From: Chitinophagaceae bacterium
GTDB taxonomy: Bacteria > Bacteroidota > Bacteroidia > Chitinophagales > Chitinophagaceae
Length of the DNA stretch: 64,000 nt
Direction: 5' to 3'
NCBI GenBank assembly: GCA_004173235.1
Contig: SEAC01000020.1
Span: 1 to 64,000, forward strand
A program made the position numbers and the translations under genes. Every line of letters starts with the position of its first letter. Positions within the stretch are counted from its first letter, which is position 1. Shown here one piece after another: positions 41,743 through 50,316 of this stretch. The notes under the pieces were generated by a model. The model ran no database searches, was not told where the DNA came from, and was given only the letters and a program-made list of their open reading frames with translations.

Positions 41743-43302
41743 TTACCGGGCTACGTTCACGGCGCGCTTCTCGCGGATCACCGTCACTTTGATCTGGCCG
41801 GGGTAGGTCATTTCATTCTGAATCTTCTGGGCGATCTCGAAGGAGAGCTTTTCGCTCTCGCCGTCGGTTACCTTGTCGGCTTCCACGATCACACGCAGCT
41901 CGCGGCCGGCCTGGATGGCGTAGGCCTTCTCTACGCCATTATAGTTTTGTGCGAGGTTCTCCAGCTCCTTGATTCGCTGAAGGTATTGCTGCATGATCTC
42001 GCGGCGGGCACCGGGGCGGGCTCCGGAAATGGAGTCGCAGGCCTGCACGATGGGGGAGATGACATAGGCCATTTCCATTTCATCGTGGTGGGCGCCTATG
42101 GCGTTCACGATCGCGGGGTTCTCACCATACTTCTCGGCCAGCTTGGCTCCGAGAAGTGCGTGGCTCAGCTCGCTTTCCTCGTCGGGTACCTTGCCAATGT
42201 CGTGCAGGAGGCCGGCGCGCTTGGCCAGCTTCACGTTGAGGCCCAGCTCGGCGGCCATGATGCCGCAAAGGTTGGCCACTTCGCGGCTGTGCATCAGCAG
42301 GTTCTGTCCATACGAAGAGCGGAAGCGCATCTTGCCCACAAGGCGCACCAGTTCTTTGTGCAGGCCGTGGATGCCGAGCTCGATAACGGTGCGCTCACCG
42401 ATCTCCATGATCTGCTCTTCGAGCTGACGCTTCGTTTTTTCCACTACTTCCTCAATACGCGCGGGGTGAATGCGGCCGTCGGTAACGAGGCGCTGAAGCG
42501 ACAGGCGGGCGATCTCGCGGCGCAGCGGGTCGAAGCAGGAGAGGATGATGGCCTCCGGGGTGTCGTCTACGATAAGATCCACGCCGGTGGCGGCTTCGAT
42601 GGCGCGGATGTTCCGGCCTTCGCGACCAATGATCTGGCCTTTGATCTCGTCGGTTTCGAGGCTGAATACGGTGATGGCGTTCTCGATGGCCTGTTCGGCG
42701 GCGGTACGCTGGATGGTCTGGATGATGATCTTGCGGGCCTCTTTGTTGGCCTTCGCCTTGGCTTCGTCGATGATCTCCTGCTGGAGGCCGAGCGCCTGTG
42801 AGTGGGCTTCATTCTTCAGCGTTTCAATCAACTGCGCCTTGGCCTCTTCGGCGCTGAGGTTGGCCAGCTTCTCGAGGCGGCGGGTATGTTCTTCCTGGTG
42901 CTTTTCGAGCTCGCTCTGGCGGTTGGCCACCACTTCGAGCTGGCGCGACAGGTTTTGCTTGATGCTGTCGTTCTCTTTGATCTGGCGCTCGAGCTGCTCG
43001 GTTTTTTGCGACAGCTGCGTTTCTTTCTGCTTGATGCGGCCTTCGGCGTCTACAAGTTTGCGGTTGCGGTCGTTCACGTCGCGGTCGTGCTCCGATTTCA
43101 GCTGAACGAAGCGCTCCTTGGCGGCCACTTCCTTTTCCTTGCGGATGGTTTCGGCGCGGAGTTCGGCTTCCTTAATGAGATTCTGGGCGTGCAGGTCGGC
43201 TTCTTCCACTTTTTTTCGCGTGTCTTTCGCGAACACGAACTTGCCCACCACCAGGCCCACAACGAGGGCTACGACGGCTGCGATGATTATGCTGAGGTCC
43301 AT
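41743..43302 (-). CDS. rny: Ribonuclease Y
   Basis: 519 residues. An N-terminal membrane helix ([19 protein letters not shown]) is followed by a long charged coiled coil (to about 190), a KH domain ([17 protein letters not shown]) and an HD domain with LLHDIGK and GAHHDEMEM. RNase Y is a membrane-anchored endonuclease that starts decay of many mRNAs. It lies close to zapA and pheT, separated here by the TlpA genes. Confidence 0.96.
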   Translation of the reverse strand: MDLSIIIAAVVALVVGLVVGKFVFAKDTRKKVEEADLHAQNLIKEAELRAETIRKEKEVAAKERFVQLKSEHDRDVNDRNRKLVDAEGRIKQKETQLSQKTEQLERQIKENDSIKQNLSRQLEVVANRQSELEKHQEEHTRRLEKLANLSAEEAKAQLIETLKNEAHSQALGLQQEIIDEAKAKANKEARKIIIQTIQRTAAEQAIENAITVFSLETDEIKGQIIGREGRNIRAIEAATGVDLIVDDTPEAIILSCFDPLRREIARLSLQRLVTDGRIHPARIEEVVEKTKRQLEEQIMEIGERTVIELGIHGLHKELVRLVGKMRFRSSYGQNLLMHSREVANLCGIMAAELGLNVKLAKRAGLLHDIGKVPDEESELSHALLGAKLAEKYGENPAIVNAIGAHHDEMEMAYVISPIVQACDSISGARPGARREIMQQYLQRIKELENLAQNYNGVEKAYAIQAGRELRVIVEADKVTDGESEKLSFEIAQKIQNEMTYPGQIKVTVIREKRAVNVAR

Positions 43303-43462
43303 TGCTTTTTGCGGTTTTTATTTGTTGCTGTACGTATACGGTCTTCCGCTGCCCGTTGGGGCAGGGGGGACGAAGATACAGAGTGCGGAGCAATTGTGCG
43401 TCAGGCGTATGTGCAGGATGAACGGTGCCGCAGCGACCCCGTTTTTTCGTAAACTTTGCACT

Positions 43463-44602
43463 ATGAAATCACTCAAGCTTCTTCTTTTGAATCTCCTCCC
43501 GCTGGCCGTGCTCGCGCAGGGCGGCGAGCTCAAGCTCAAAGGCAGCATCAAGGGCGTGCCGGCCGTGCAGTGGGTGTTCGTGAGCTTCCGCAACGGCGAC
43601 GACCGCGTGCTCGACAGCATCCGTGTAGCCAAAGGCGAATACAAATACAAGCGGCCGCTGGCCGAGCCGGTGCTGGCCGAACTCGTTTTCCGCGGCCAGG
43701 ATCCGGTGTACACGAAAAACGGCGTCGGCATGAAAGAATACCGCAAGCAGGTATTTCTCGAGCCCGGCACCCTCGACGTAACCACCCGCGACTCGGTGAC
43801 CAACACCACGTTCAAAGGCTCCAGAGCGCAGGCGGATTATGAAGGCATCAGCAAGCAGATGGCGCCCTACGATGCGCAGATCGACGCGCTCGTGGCGGAG
43901 TATCGCAAGGCAGCTCAGGAAAAGAACGTGGAGGCCCGCAACCGCGCCGAGCACTCCATCGATTCGCTCGACGAACTGCGCACCGAAACGGTATACGGCA
44001 GCTTCCTCCGTAGCAATCCGCAGTCGCCCATCGCGCTGTATGCCCTGCGCCAGTATGGCGGCTACTACGTGGATGCCGACAAGGTAGGCCCCCTCTTCGA
44101 CGCCCTTCCGGAAGCCCAGCGCAACAGCCCTTCGGGCAAGTCGTACGCCGGGCAGATCGCCATCTCGCGCAAAACCGCGATCGGGCAAACCGCCATGGAC
44201 TTCACCATGAACGACACGCTCGACCATCCCGTAGCACTTTCGTCGCTGCGCGGCAGGTATGTGCTGGTTGACTTCTGGGCCTCCTGGTGCGGGCCCTGCC
44301 GACGCGAGAACCCCAACGTAGTCAAGGCGTTCAACACCTTCAAAGACCGCAACTTCACCATCCTCGGAGTATCGCTCGACCGGCCCGGCAAGAAGGAGTC
44401 CTGGATGAAGGCCATACACGACGACGGCCTCACCTGGAACCACGTAAGCGACCTCGCCTGGTGGGACAACGCCGCCGCAAAGCAGTACGGCATCCGTGCC
44501 ATCCCCGCCAACATCCTTCTCGATCCACAGGGAAGGATCGTTGCCAAGAACCTGAGCGGCGAAGAGCTGCAGGCGAAGCTGGCGGAAGTGCTGGGCAAGT
44601 GA
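43463..44602 (+). CDS. TlpA-like thioredoxin-family protein with DUF4369-type N-domain
   Basis: 379 residues from ATG 43463 (MKSLKLLLLNLLPLAVLAQ), a signal peptide that the longer frame from 43118 would bury. Residues about 22-130 are a beta-rich DUF4369-like domain, followed by a helical linker, then an AhpC/TSA-Redoxin fold with FWASWCGPC (Cys276, Cys279) and a cis-Pro region in GIRAIPANILLDP. It should act as a periplasmic disulfide reductase. It is the first of three related genes in tandem. Confidence 0.9.
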   Translation: MKSLKLLLLNLLPLAVLAQGGELKLKGSIKGVPAVQWVFVSFRNGDDRVLDSIRVAKGEYKYKRPLAEPVLAELVFRGQDPVYTKNGVGMKEYRKQVFLEPGTLDVTTRDSVTNTTFKGSRAQADYEGISKQMAPYDAQIDALVAEYRKAAQEKNVEARNRAEHSIDSLDELRTETVYGSFLRSNPQSPIALYALRQYGGYYVDADKVGPLFDALPEAQRNSPSGKSYAGQIAISRKTAIGQTAMDFTMNDTLDHPVALSSLRGRYVLVDFWASWCGPCRRENPNVVKAFNTFKDRNFTILGVSLDRPGKKESWMKAIHDDGLTWNHVSDLAWWDNAAAKQYGIRAIPANILLDPQGRIVAKNLSGEELQAKLAEVLGK

Positions 44603-44625
44603 GAAAAGCAGGTTAGCCTGAAAAG

Positions 44626-44657
44626 AAAGTCGCGGCGGAAGTCGCGGCTTTGTTTTT
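44626..44657 (+). terminator. Terminator after the first TlpA-like gene
   Basis: Stem AAAGTCGCG/CGCGGCTTT with one G-T pair and an 8-base loop, then TGTTTTTA. Confidence 0.65.
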
Positions 44658-44682
44658 ATCTTACAGGCACCAACCAATTGCT

Positions 44683-44987
44683 ATGCATCTATTACGATCC
44701 CAACTGCTGGGCGCGGCCTGCCTCGTTCTCGCCCTCAGCAACCTGGCCACGGTGCAGCCCGTACGTACGATGCAGTTCCTGGAGGCGCTGCCCGGGCCGC
44801 TGCGACGGACGGCCCATACTGGCCGCAGATCAGCGAGCTGAAGGGATTCGATGGCTTTCTGCCGCGGCGGCTCAACATCCGCTCTATTCCAGCCAACTTC
44901 CTCGTCAGCCCTGCGGGGTTTGTGGTTGCCACCAACCTCCGTGGACAGAACCTGCTCAATACGCTCGCTGCCATTCTGGGAGAATAG
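44683..44987 (+). pseudogene. Decayed TlpA-like gene remnant
   Basis: ATG 44683 opens a signal-peptide-like start (MHLLRSQLLGAACLVLALSN) that stops after 53 codons in one frame. A second frame, open until the TAG at 44985-44987, encodes GRPYWPQISELKGFDGFLP and then NIRSIPANFLVSPAGF, VVATNLRGQNLLNTL and AAILGE. That part aligns with the C-terminus of the neighbouring TlpA proteins (GIRAIPANILLDPQGR, VAKNLSGEELQAKL). The DUF4369 domain and the CxxC segment are missing. This looks like a large internal deletion plus a frame change at about 44810. Confidence 0.75.
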
Positions 44988-44996
44988 ATCGGACGC

Positions 44997-45004
44997 TACC
45001 TTTG
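44997..45004 (+). promoter_or_regulatory. Candidate -7 box of the second TlpA-like gene
   Basis: TACCTTTG, 12 bases before the ATG at 45017. No clear -33 TTG. Confidence 0.4.
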
Positions 45005-45016
45005 AATACACCGCTT

Positions 45017-46156
45017 ATGAAGAAGAACCCGTTACTGTTGTTGCTAGTGTTGTTGTGTGCCATCGGCGCGGCTGCGCAGGGAAAGAAGCTGCGGATCGAG
45101 GGCAGCATCAGCGGGCTGCCGCACGTGCGCTTTGTGCAGTTGATGTACACCAACCAGTTTTCGATCACGCAGCCGGTGGCTATCGTGGATGGTGTTTGGA
45201 GCATCAGCTTGCCGGTGAACATGCCACGGCTGGCGCTGCTCTCCTTCATTTCCGACGAGCCGCTCAATCATTCGAAAGACACACCGATCTATCGCTACAA
45301 TATTCCCCTGTTTTTGTCGCCCGGCCGCATCACGGTGCAAACGAAAGATGTGCTTGCTCGAACGCGCATCGAAGGGTCTGAGGCGCACGACGACTATCTG
45401 AAACTGGTGGCGGCCGCTGCACCCTACGAGCGGGAGATTCAGCGCTGGCGCGAGCTTTCAGCCGACTCGGCGCTACTCAACGACCTTCCGCGGCAGGTGT
45501 ACATCGGGCGCAAAGTGGACAGTGTGACGGCGGTTTTTCGCGAGCAGGTATACGGCCGCTTTCTTGCGCTCAACATCGCTTCGCCCCTCACGCCGCATAT
45601 CCTGAGCGCCTACTGGCATCTCCATGGCGATCCCGAGCGGATGCTGCAGTTCCTTGTAAACCTTCCGGTGAAATACCGCTACCCGCACCTCAACGCTTTT
45701 CGCGACGACCTGCAGAAGTTCGCGCGCGTATCGGCGGGCCAGCAGGCGCCCGATTTCAAGTTGCGCGACACCAGCGGTGCCGAGGTTACGCTGGCCTCTT
45801 TTCGCGGCAAATATGTGCTGATCGATTTCTGGGGCTCCTGGTGTGTGCCTTGCCGGTTGGAGGCACCGAACCTCGTGGAGGCATTCAATTACTTCCGCGG
45901 ACGCAACCTTGCCCTGCTGGGCGTTGCAGTGGAGCGCAACCGCTCCGACAAAGGGCTTTGGCTGAAAGCGATCCGCGAGGATAGCCTGCCCGGCACTCAG
46001 GTGAGCGACTTCCGCTATTGGGAAAGCCCGGTGCTGAAGAAGTTTGCCGTGCTGGCGGTGCCGCAGAACGTGCTCATCGATCCCAACGGGCAGATCCTTG
46101 CACGCAACCTTACGGGAGAGCATCTTTGGGCGGTGCTGGACCGGTTGCTGCCGTAA
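45017..46156 (+). CDS. TlpA-like thioredoxin-family protein, second copy
   Basis: 379 residues, the same length as the 43463 product, with the redox Cys at the same positions (FWGSWCVPC, Cys276 and Cys279). Signal peptide MKKNPLLLLLVLLCAIGAAAQ. The N-terminal DUF4369-like domain starts GKKLRIEGSISGLPHVRF. The cis-Pro loop is VLAVPQNVLIDP. The x-x residues between the cysteines are Val-Pro instead of Gly-Pro, which may shift redox potential. It is a tandem paralogue with substantial divergence. Confidence 0.9.
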   Translation: MKKNPLLLLLVLLCAIGAAAQGKKLRIEGSISGLPHVRFVQLMYTNQFSITQPVAIVDGVWSISLPVNMPRLALLSFISDEPLNHSKDTPIYRYNIPLFLSPGRITVQTKDVLARTRIEGSEAHDDYLKLVAAAAPYEREIQRWRELSADSALLNDLPRQVYIGRKVDSVTAVFREQVYGRFLALNIASPLTPHILSAYWHLHGDPERMLQFLVNLPVKYRYPHLNAFRDDLQKFARVSAGQQAPDFKLRDTSGAEVTLASFRGKYVLIDFWGSWCVPCRLEAPNLVEAFNYFRGRNLALLGVAVERNRSDKGLWLKAIREDSLPGTQVSDFRYWESPVLKKFAVLAVPQNVLIDPNGQILARNLTGEHLWAVLDRLLP

Positions 46157-46231
46157 GGAGCGGTTGAGGGAGGTTTGGAGAGGTTTTGAAGGGTTTGGAG
46201 AGGTTTTGCGGGGTTCTGAAGGGTTCGGGGG
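46157..46231. repeat. G-rich degenerate repeat
   Basis: Several imperfect copies of GGTTTGGAGAGGTTTTGAAGG lie between the convergent tlpA-like and zapA genes. A similar GGTTCCTGAGGGTTTTGAAGG block ends pabB at 39484-39520. Confidence 0.65.
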
Positions 46232-46531
46232 TTAGGAATTGCCTTCTTCCGAGAGTGCGCCGTCGATGAGTTTTTCGAGCTGCGCGAGTTTTTCCACCAG
46301 AGCCGTTTCGTTGAGCTCCTGCGTGATGGAGGCGTTTTGCTGCGTGGCAAACCAGATCAGCACCATCGCGATGTAATCCTGCATATCCTTTCCGGCAAAG
46401 GCCGTCTTGAATTCCACCAGCTTGTCGTTGATGGTCTTTGCTGTATGACGCACCACGGCTTCGTCCTTGGGCTGGATCTTAATGCGATACGTGCGGTCGG
46501 CGAGGACGAGGTTAATGGGAATGAGATCCAT
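46232..46531 (-). CDS. zapA: Cell division protein ZapA
   Basis: 99 residues from ATG 46531 (MDLIPINLVLADRTYRIKI); an upstream frame adds 39 residues encoded by the TGATGTC repeat and is rejected. The N-terminal beta-alpha domain is followed by a helix (TAFAGKDMQDYIAMVLIWFA) and a C-terminal coiled coil (ALVEKLAQLEKLIDGAL). ZapA bundles FtsZ protofilaments at the division ring. Context pheT-coiled coil-zapA is usual in Bacteroidota. Confidence 0.88.
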   Translation of the reverse strand: MDLIPINLVLADRTYRIKIQPKDEAVVRHTAKTINDKLVEFKTAFAGKDMQDYIAMVLIWFATQQNASITQELNETALVEKLAQLEKLIDGALSEEGNS

Positions 46532-46534
46532 ATA

Positions 46535-46577
46535 TGATGTCTGATGTCTGATGTCTGATGTCTGATGCCTGATGCCG
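46535..46577. repeat. TGATGTC 7-bp tandem array
   Basis: Six copies (four TGATGTC, then two TGATGCC) immediately upstream of zapA, with partly inverted GGACATCCGACATCC at about 46598-46612. Confidence 0.85.
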
Positions 46578-46616
46578 GCGCCTCGATCGGACATCCGACA
46601 TCCTACGTCAGCGATT

Positions 46617-46901
46617 TTATACACTGAGATAGGCAATGCACTTGTCAATTTCTTTCACGAAGCGCGTCACCTGTTTTTCAAATTCTTTTTTCTCGATGTC
46701 GCTCAGGTTGCCGGCCGCGAGCTTCATCAGCGACACGGCCTGCTGCAGATCGTGCACCTGCGTGCTCAGTGCCTGGCGCTCTTCGGCGGCGCGCGCAAGC
46801 TGTTGCTGCAGCTCCGTGTTTTCCTTGCGAAGCCGCTGCTGCTGCTTCACCAGTTGCTGCAGCTTTTCCTGCAGGCTAATCATTTGGTGAACGCTGCTCA
46901 T
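46617..46901 (-). CDS. Small coiled-coil protein between pheT and zapA
   Basis: 94 residues, almost entirely heptad-patterned: MISLQEKLQQLVKQQQRLR, ENTELQQQLARAAEERQAL, QVHDLQQAVSLMKL, ending KEIDKCIAYLSV. No signal or membrane segment. The ATG overlaps the pheT stop in an ATGA arrangement, indicating translational coupling. ZapB-like division proteins are short coiled coils of this kind, and zapA follows, so a division role is a reasonable inference. Confidence 0.8.
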   Translation of the reverse strand: MSSVHQMISLQEKLQQLVKQQQRLRKENTELQQQLARAAEERQALSTQVHDLQQAVSLMKLAAGNLSDIEKKEFEKQVTRFVKEIDKCIAYLSV

Positions 46902-49324
46902 TGCTTGCGGATTTCAGCACCAAGCTCTTTCTCGAGCGTGCCCATGATCTTTTGCATCCAGCCGTCGATCTCTTTGTCGGTGAGCGTTTTTTCTTCGTCG
47001 AGGAACGTGAAGTTCACGGCCATCGACTTCTTGCCGGCACCGAGCTTCTCGCTTTCAAAAACATCGAATAGACGTACGTTCTTCAATGTCTTCAGCCGGA
47101 GCTTTCCTACCTGCTGGCGGATGTTCTCGTAGGGCATCGCTGCCGGCACGATCATCGCCAGGTCGCGCTCCACCGTCGGGAAGCGCGGCACTTCGCGGTA
47201 CTGTATTTTTACGGGTAAGGCTACCTTCAGAAATTCGTCCCAGTTGATGTCGGCAACAAACACCGGGGCCTTCAGGTCGAAGCGCTTGCTTTCTGCGGCA
47301 CTTACCTGGCCCAGCACGCCGAGCGTCGTTTGGCCGGCCTGCAGCGTAAGCACGTTGCTTAGTCCATCAGCTTCGCCCCCGCTGCTCCACTCCGTGCTGA
47401 TGCCCGCGAGCGCAGCCAGGTTGTCGATGATGCCTTTCACATAGTAGCTATCAGCGGCAACGGCCTTGCCTTTCCAGCCCTGCACCTGCACCGACCCGGT
47501 TACATAAAGGCAGAAGTGATTCTGCTCGATGTACTGGCCCGTGCCGCGACTGCTGTACGTCTTGCCGAATTCGAAGCAGCGCAGGTCCGTAGCACGACGG
47601 TTGGCGTTGAACGAAAGCACCTCGAGCGCAGTAGGGAGCATGGAAGGACGGAGGATGTCGAGCTCCGTGCTCAGGTTGTTGAGCAGGCGCACCGACGATG
47701 CGAGCTGTGCTTCGCCGAAGTAAGCAGAATGGGTAATGGAGTTGGTGAGGATCTCGTTGTAGCCGAGACCCACGAGCGCATCGGCCAATTTCTGCTTCAG
47801 GCTTTCTGCCCGGTAGTTGTCTTCCACCGAAGGCGTGATGGTCATGGCACCAGGAATCTCGATGTTGTCGAGGCCGTCAATACGCAGGATCTCTTCCACC
47901 ACGTCGGCAGGCAGGCTGACGTCGCGCTTATGGTAAGGCACTTCTACCGAAAGCGCGTCCATGCTGTCTTTGATGATGCGGAAGCCGAGGCTTTCGAGAA
48001 TGTTCTTCACCGTTTGCGGGTGATAGTTCTTGCCACTGAGCTTCTTGAGGTATTGATTTTTGAGTATCACCTCTTTCTTTGGCTCCGGCTTCGGGTATAC
48101 GTCAACGAAATCAGAAGCGATGGAACCGCCGGCGATCTCTTTCACCAGTTGCGCAGCGCGCTTCAGCACGTGGAGCGTGTTGGAGATGTCGATGCCTTTT
48201 TCGAAGCGCGTGGCTGCATCGGTGCGCAGGCCATGCCGGAACGAGGTTTTGCGGATGGTGCCCGGCTCAAAGAAGGCGCTTTCGAGGAAGATGTTCTTCG
48301 TGCGGTCGGTGACGCCGCTCTTTGCGCCGCCAAAGACGCCGGCAATGCACATCGGGCCATCGGGCGAGGAGATCATCAGGTCGGAAGAAGACAGCTTGCG
48401 TTCTTTTTCATCCAGTGTGATGAAAGGCGTGCCTTCGGCTTCGTTGCGCACGATCACCTGCTGCTGCGCGATCTGGTCGTAATCGAACGCATGCAGCGGC
48501 TGGCCGGTTTCGTGTTGTATATAATTAGTTATGTCTACTATATTGGAAGTGGGGCGCACGCCCACGGCCTTCAGGCGGTCCTGCATCCACTTGGGCGAAG
48601 GGCCTACAGTGATACCCGAGACCGTAACGCCGCTGTAGCGCTGGCAGGCTTCGGCATTCCCGATCGTAACCGACACTGGCATACTGTTGCCGTCGGGTTT
48701 GATGTTGTTGCCGGGCAGGCTGGGGCGGTAATCTTTCTTGTCGTGGTGCGAAAGGTAGGCGCACACGTCGCGCGCTACGCCCCAGTGGCTCATGGCGTCG
48801 GCGCGGTTGGGCGTGAGGCCGATCTCGTAAACGATATCGGTGTAGGGTTTGAAATATTCGGCCGCGGGTGTTCCGATGGGCGCATCTGCGGGCAGCACCA
48901 GGATTCCGGCGTGCGAGGAGCCCAGGCCGATCTCGTCTTCGGCGCAGATCATACCATAGCTCTCTTCACCGCGGATCTTCGCCACCTTCATCGTGAGCGG
49001 GTCGCCGGTGGCGGGGTAGATGGTGGTGCCTACGGTGGCCACTACCACACGCTGACCGGCGGCCACGTTGGGCGCGCCGCACACGATCTGCAGCGGCTCG
49101 CCGGTGCCGGTGTTCACCTTCGTCAGGCGCAGCTTGTCGGCGTTGGGATGCTGCACGGCCTCCAGCACTTCACCGATCACGAGGCCCTGCAACCCGCCTT
49201 TTACCTCTTCGAAAGGCTCCATCGATTCCACCTCGAGGCCAATGGCCGTAAGGATGCGCGACAGGCGCTCGGGGTCGACAGGCACGGGTAAATATTCGGA
49301 AAGCCAGTTATAAGAAATGGTCAT
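46898..49324 (-). CDS. pheT: Phenylalanyl-tRNA synthetase beta subunit
   Basis: 808 residues from ATG 49324 (MTISYNWLSEYLPV); the longer frame from 49465 adds 47 unrelated residues. Domains in order: EMAP/OB tRNA-binding domain (VIGEVLEAVQHPNADKL), B3/B4 editing domain, B5, a catalytic-like core (LSTELDILRPSMLPTALEVL) and C-terminal FDX-ACB anticodon-binding domain. It pairs with PheS, not in the window. A minus-strand TATCTTTG box at 49352-49345 lies 20 bases upstream. Confidence 0.96.
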   Translation of the reverse strand: MTISYNWLSEYLPVPVDPERLSRILTAIGLEVESMEPFEEVKGGLQGLVIGEVLEAVQHPNADKLRLTKVNTGTGEPLQIVCGAPNVAAGQRVVVATVGTTIYPATGDPLTMKVAKIRGEESYGMICAEDEIGLGSSHAGILVLPADAPIGTPAAEYFKPYTDIVYEIGLTPNRADAMSHWGVARDVCAYLSHHDKKDYRPSLPGNNIKPDGNSMPVSVTIGNAEACQRYSGVTVSGITVGPSPKWMQDRLKAVGVRPTSNIVDITNYIQHETGQPLHAFDYDQIAQQQVIVRNEAEGTPFITLDEKERKLSSSDLMISSPDGPMCIAGVFGGAKSGVTDRTKNIFLESAFFEPGTIRKTSFRHGLRTDAATRFEKGIDISNTLHVLKRAAQLVKEIAGGSIASDFVDVYPKPEPKKEVILKNQYLKKLSGKNYHPQTVKNILESLGFRIIKDSMDALSVEVPYHKRDVSLPADVVEEILRIDGLDNIEIPGAMTITPSVEDNYRAESLKQKLADALVGLGYNEILTNSITHSAYFGEAQLASSVRLLNNLSTELDILRPSMLPTALEVLSFNANRRATDLRCFEFGKTYSSRGTGQYIEQNHFCLYVTGSVQVQGWKGKAVAADSYYVKGIIDNLAALAGISTEWSSGGEADGLSNVLTLQAGQTTLGVLGQVSAAESKRFDLKAPVFVADINWDEFLKVALPVKIQYREVPRFPTVERDLAMIVPAAMPYENIRQQVGKLRLKTLKNVRLFDVFESEKLGAGKKSMAVNFTFLDEEKTLTDKEIDGWMQKIMGTLEKELGAEIRKQ

Positions 49325-49344
49325 AATTGATTTAAGTAGGGGGG

Positions 49345-49352
49345 CAAAGATA
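49345..49352 (-). promoter_or_regulatory. Candidate -7 box of pheT
   Basis: Minus-strand TATCTTTG, giving a leader of only about 15 bases. No TTG at 17-20 bp spacing. Confidence 0.4.
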
Positions 49353-49545
49353 AGTCTTGCAGCAAGGTTTGGACGGCCAATGGTTCTGCACGATTTCGGT
49401 AGAGCGGTTAGGGATATGGAAAAAGGGGGAGGTTGTTCGCCCGAAAAATTTTTAGGGACCATCACGTCACGCCTGAAAATTAGGATTTACGAAGGCATGG
49501 CGGAATAAGACAAGTTGTAAATTTACTGAGCAAGAACTGATTAGT

Positions 49546-49779
49546 ATGTCCAAGAAGTCAACAAACCATGTGGTGCCATCTTCGTCTGGTTGGGCGGTAA
49601 AGAAGTCCGGTGCGTCGAAAGCTTCAAGATCTTTCGATACAAAAGAGAAGGCAGTGCAGTATGGTCGCGAACTCAGTAAAAACGAAAAGACTGAATTATA
49701 TATCCATAAGAAGAATGGAATGATTCAGGAGAAAAACTCTTACGGCAATGATTCCATTCCTCCAAAAGACGGGAAGTAA
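49546..49779 (+). CDS. DUF2188 family protein
   Basis: 77 residues. The DUF2188 pattern is clear: NHVVPSSSGWAVKKSGA, SFDTKEKAVQYGRELSKN, ELYIHKKNGMIQEKNSYGND. The family is small, cytoplasmic and of unknown function, often found in accessory DNA. The gene is AT-rich relative to its surroundings (27 of 60 bases G+C at 49621-49680). Its stop overlaps the next ATG by one base (TAATGG), so the two genes are cotranslated. Confidence 0.85.
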   Translation: MSKKSTNHVVPSSSGWAVKKSGASKASRSFDTKEKAVQYGRELSKNEKTELYIHKKNGMIQEKNSYGNDSIPPKDGK

Positions 49780-50129
49780 TGGCCTTTGACAATAGCGTAT
49801 TCATTAATTGTCCATTCGATCAGGATTATATCAATAATCTTCTGAAACCAATGGCTTACGTCATTATTAAGAACGGATTCATACCGCGACTCTCATTGGA
49901 AGTTTCCGATTCAGGCCAGATCAGGCTTGAGAAGATTACGGGAATCATCAAGAGCTGCAAATATGGAATTCATGACCTTTCTATTGTAAAGTCGAGGAAA
50001 GCGAAAGAGTATCGCACGAATGGTCGAGCGAAACGCTCAAGGTTCATCAGCAAGACCCTCCGCTCAAGTTGTTTTATGATTTCGCAGATTTTAATTCCGC
50101 GTTGTTTGAAGAAAAAGCGAGTGCGTTAG
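49779..50129 (+). pseudogene. Truncated accessory protein, possible TIR/deoxyribosyltransferase-like fold
   Basis: The first ~75 residues (MAFDNSVFINCPFDQDY, VIIKNGFIPRLSLEVSDSGQ, IRLEKITGIIKSCKYGIHDLS) look like the start of a family of standalone proteins of about 150-200 residues with a flavodoxin/TIR-like pattern; that fold is my inference. From about residue 80 the frame turns basic and unlike the start (NGRAKRSRFISKTLRSSC) and stops at 50129. The natural continuation of the family is missing, so the gene is broken by a deletion or rearrangement near 49990-50020. Confidence 0.55.
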
Positions 50130-50212
50130 GGTCAGAAGCACTGGCGAAGAATTACATCGAAAATGTTAGCATTCCTGAATATATCCGCGAGGTGAGTGAC
50201 AGACTCCTGTAG
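49976..50212 (+). pseudogene. 3' remnant of an unidentified gene in another frame
   Basis: In the frame offset from the upstream gene, an open stretch without start reads VEESERVSHEWSSETLKVH, QQDPPLKLFYDFADFNSALF, EEKASALGSEALAKNYIEN, VSIPEYIREVSDRLL and stops at 50210-50212. This is well-behaved protein sequence, unlike the overlapping frame. It is probably the C-terminus of a different gene joined here by deletion. I do not recognise the family. Confidence 0.5.
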
Positions 50213-50316
50213 GCTTGTCAAGTCATCTGATTCGGCTTTCGGAAGCCATTCCAGCGGGCCCGATGCAACCCTTTGCCCAGCAGGCGTATCTTCCGAACAT
50301 AAAACCGCCGCTGTTT

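Noticed and set aside
44678..45016. Upstream extension of the second TlpA-like protein
   Set aside because: Cys/Pro/Trp-rich out-of-frame sequence over the pseudogene; the signal peptide starts at 45017.
46532..46648. N-terminal extension of ZapA
   Set aside because: It is encoded by the TGATGTC array (repeated HQTSDIR) and is absent from the family.
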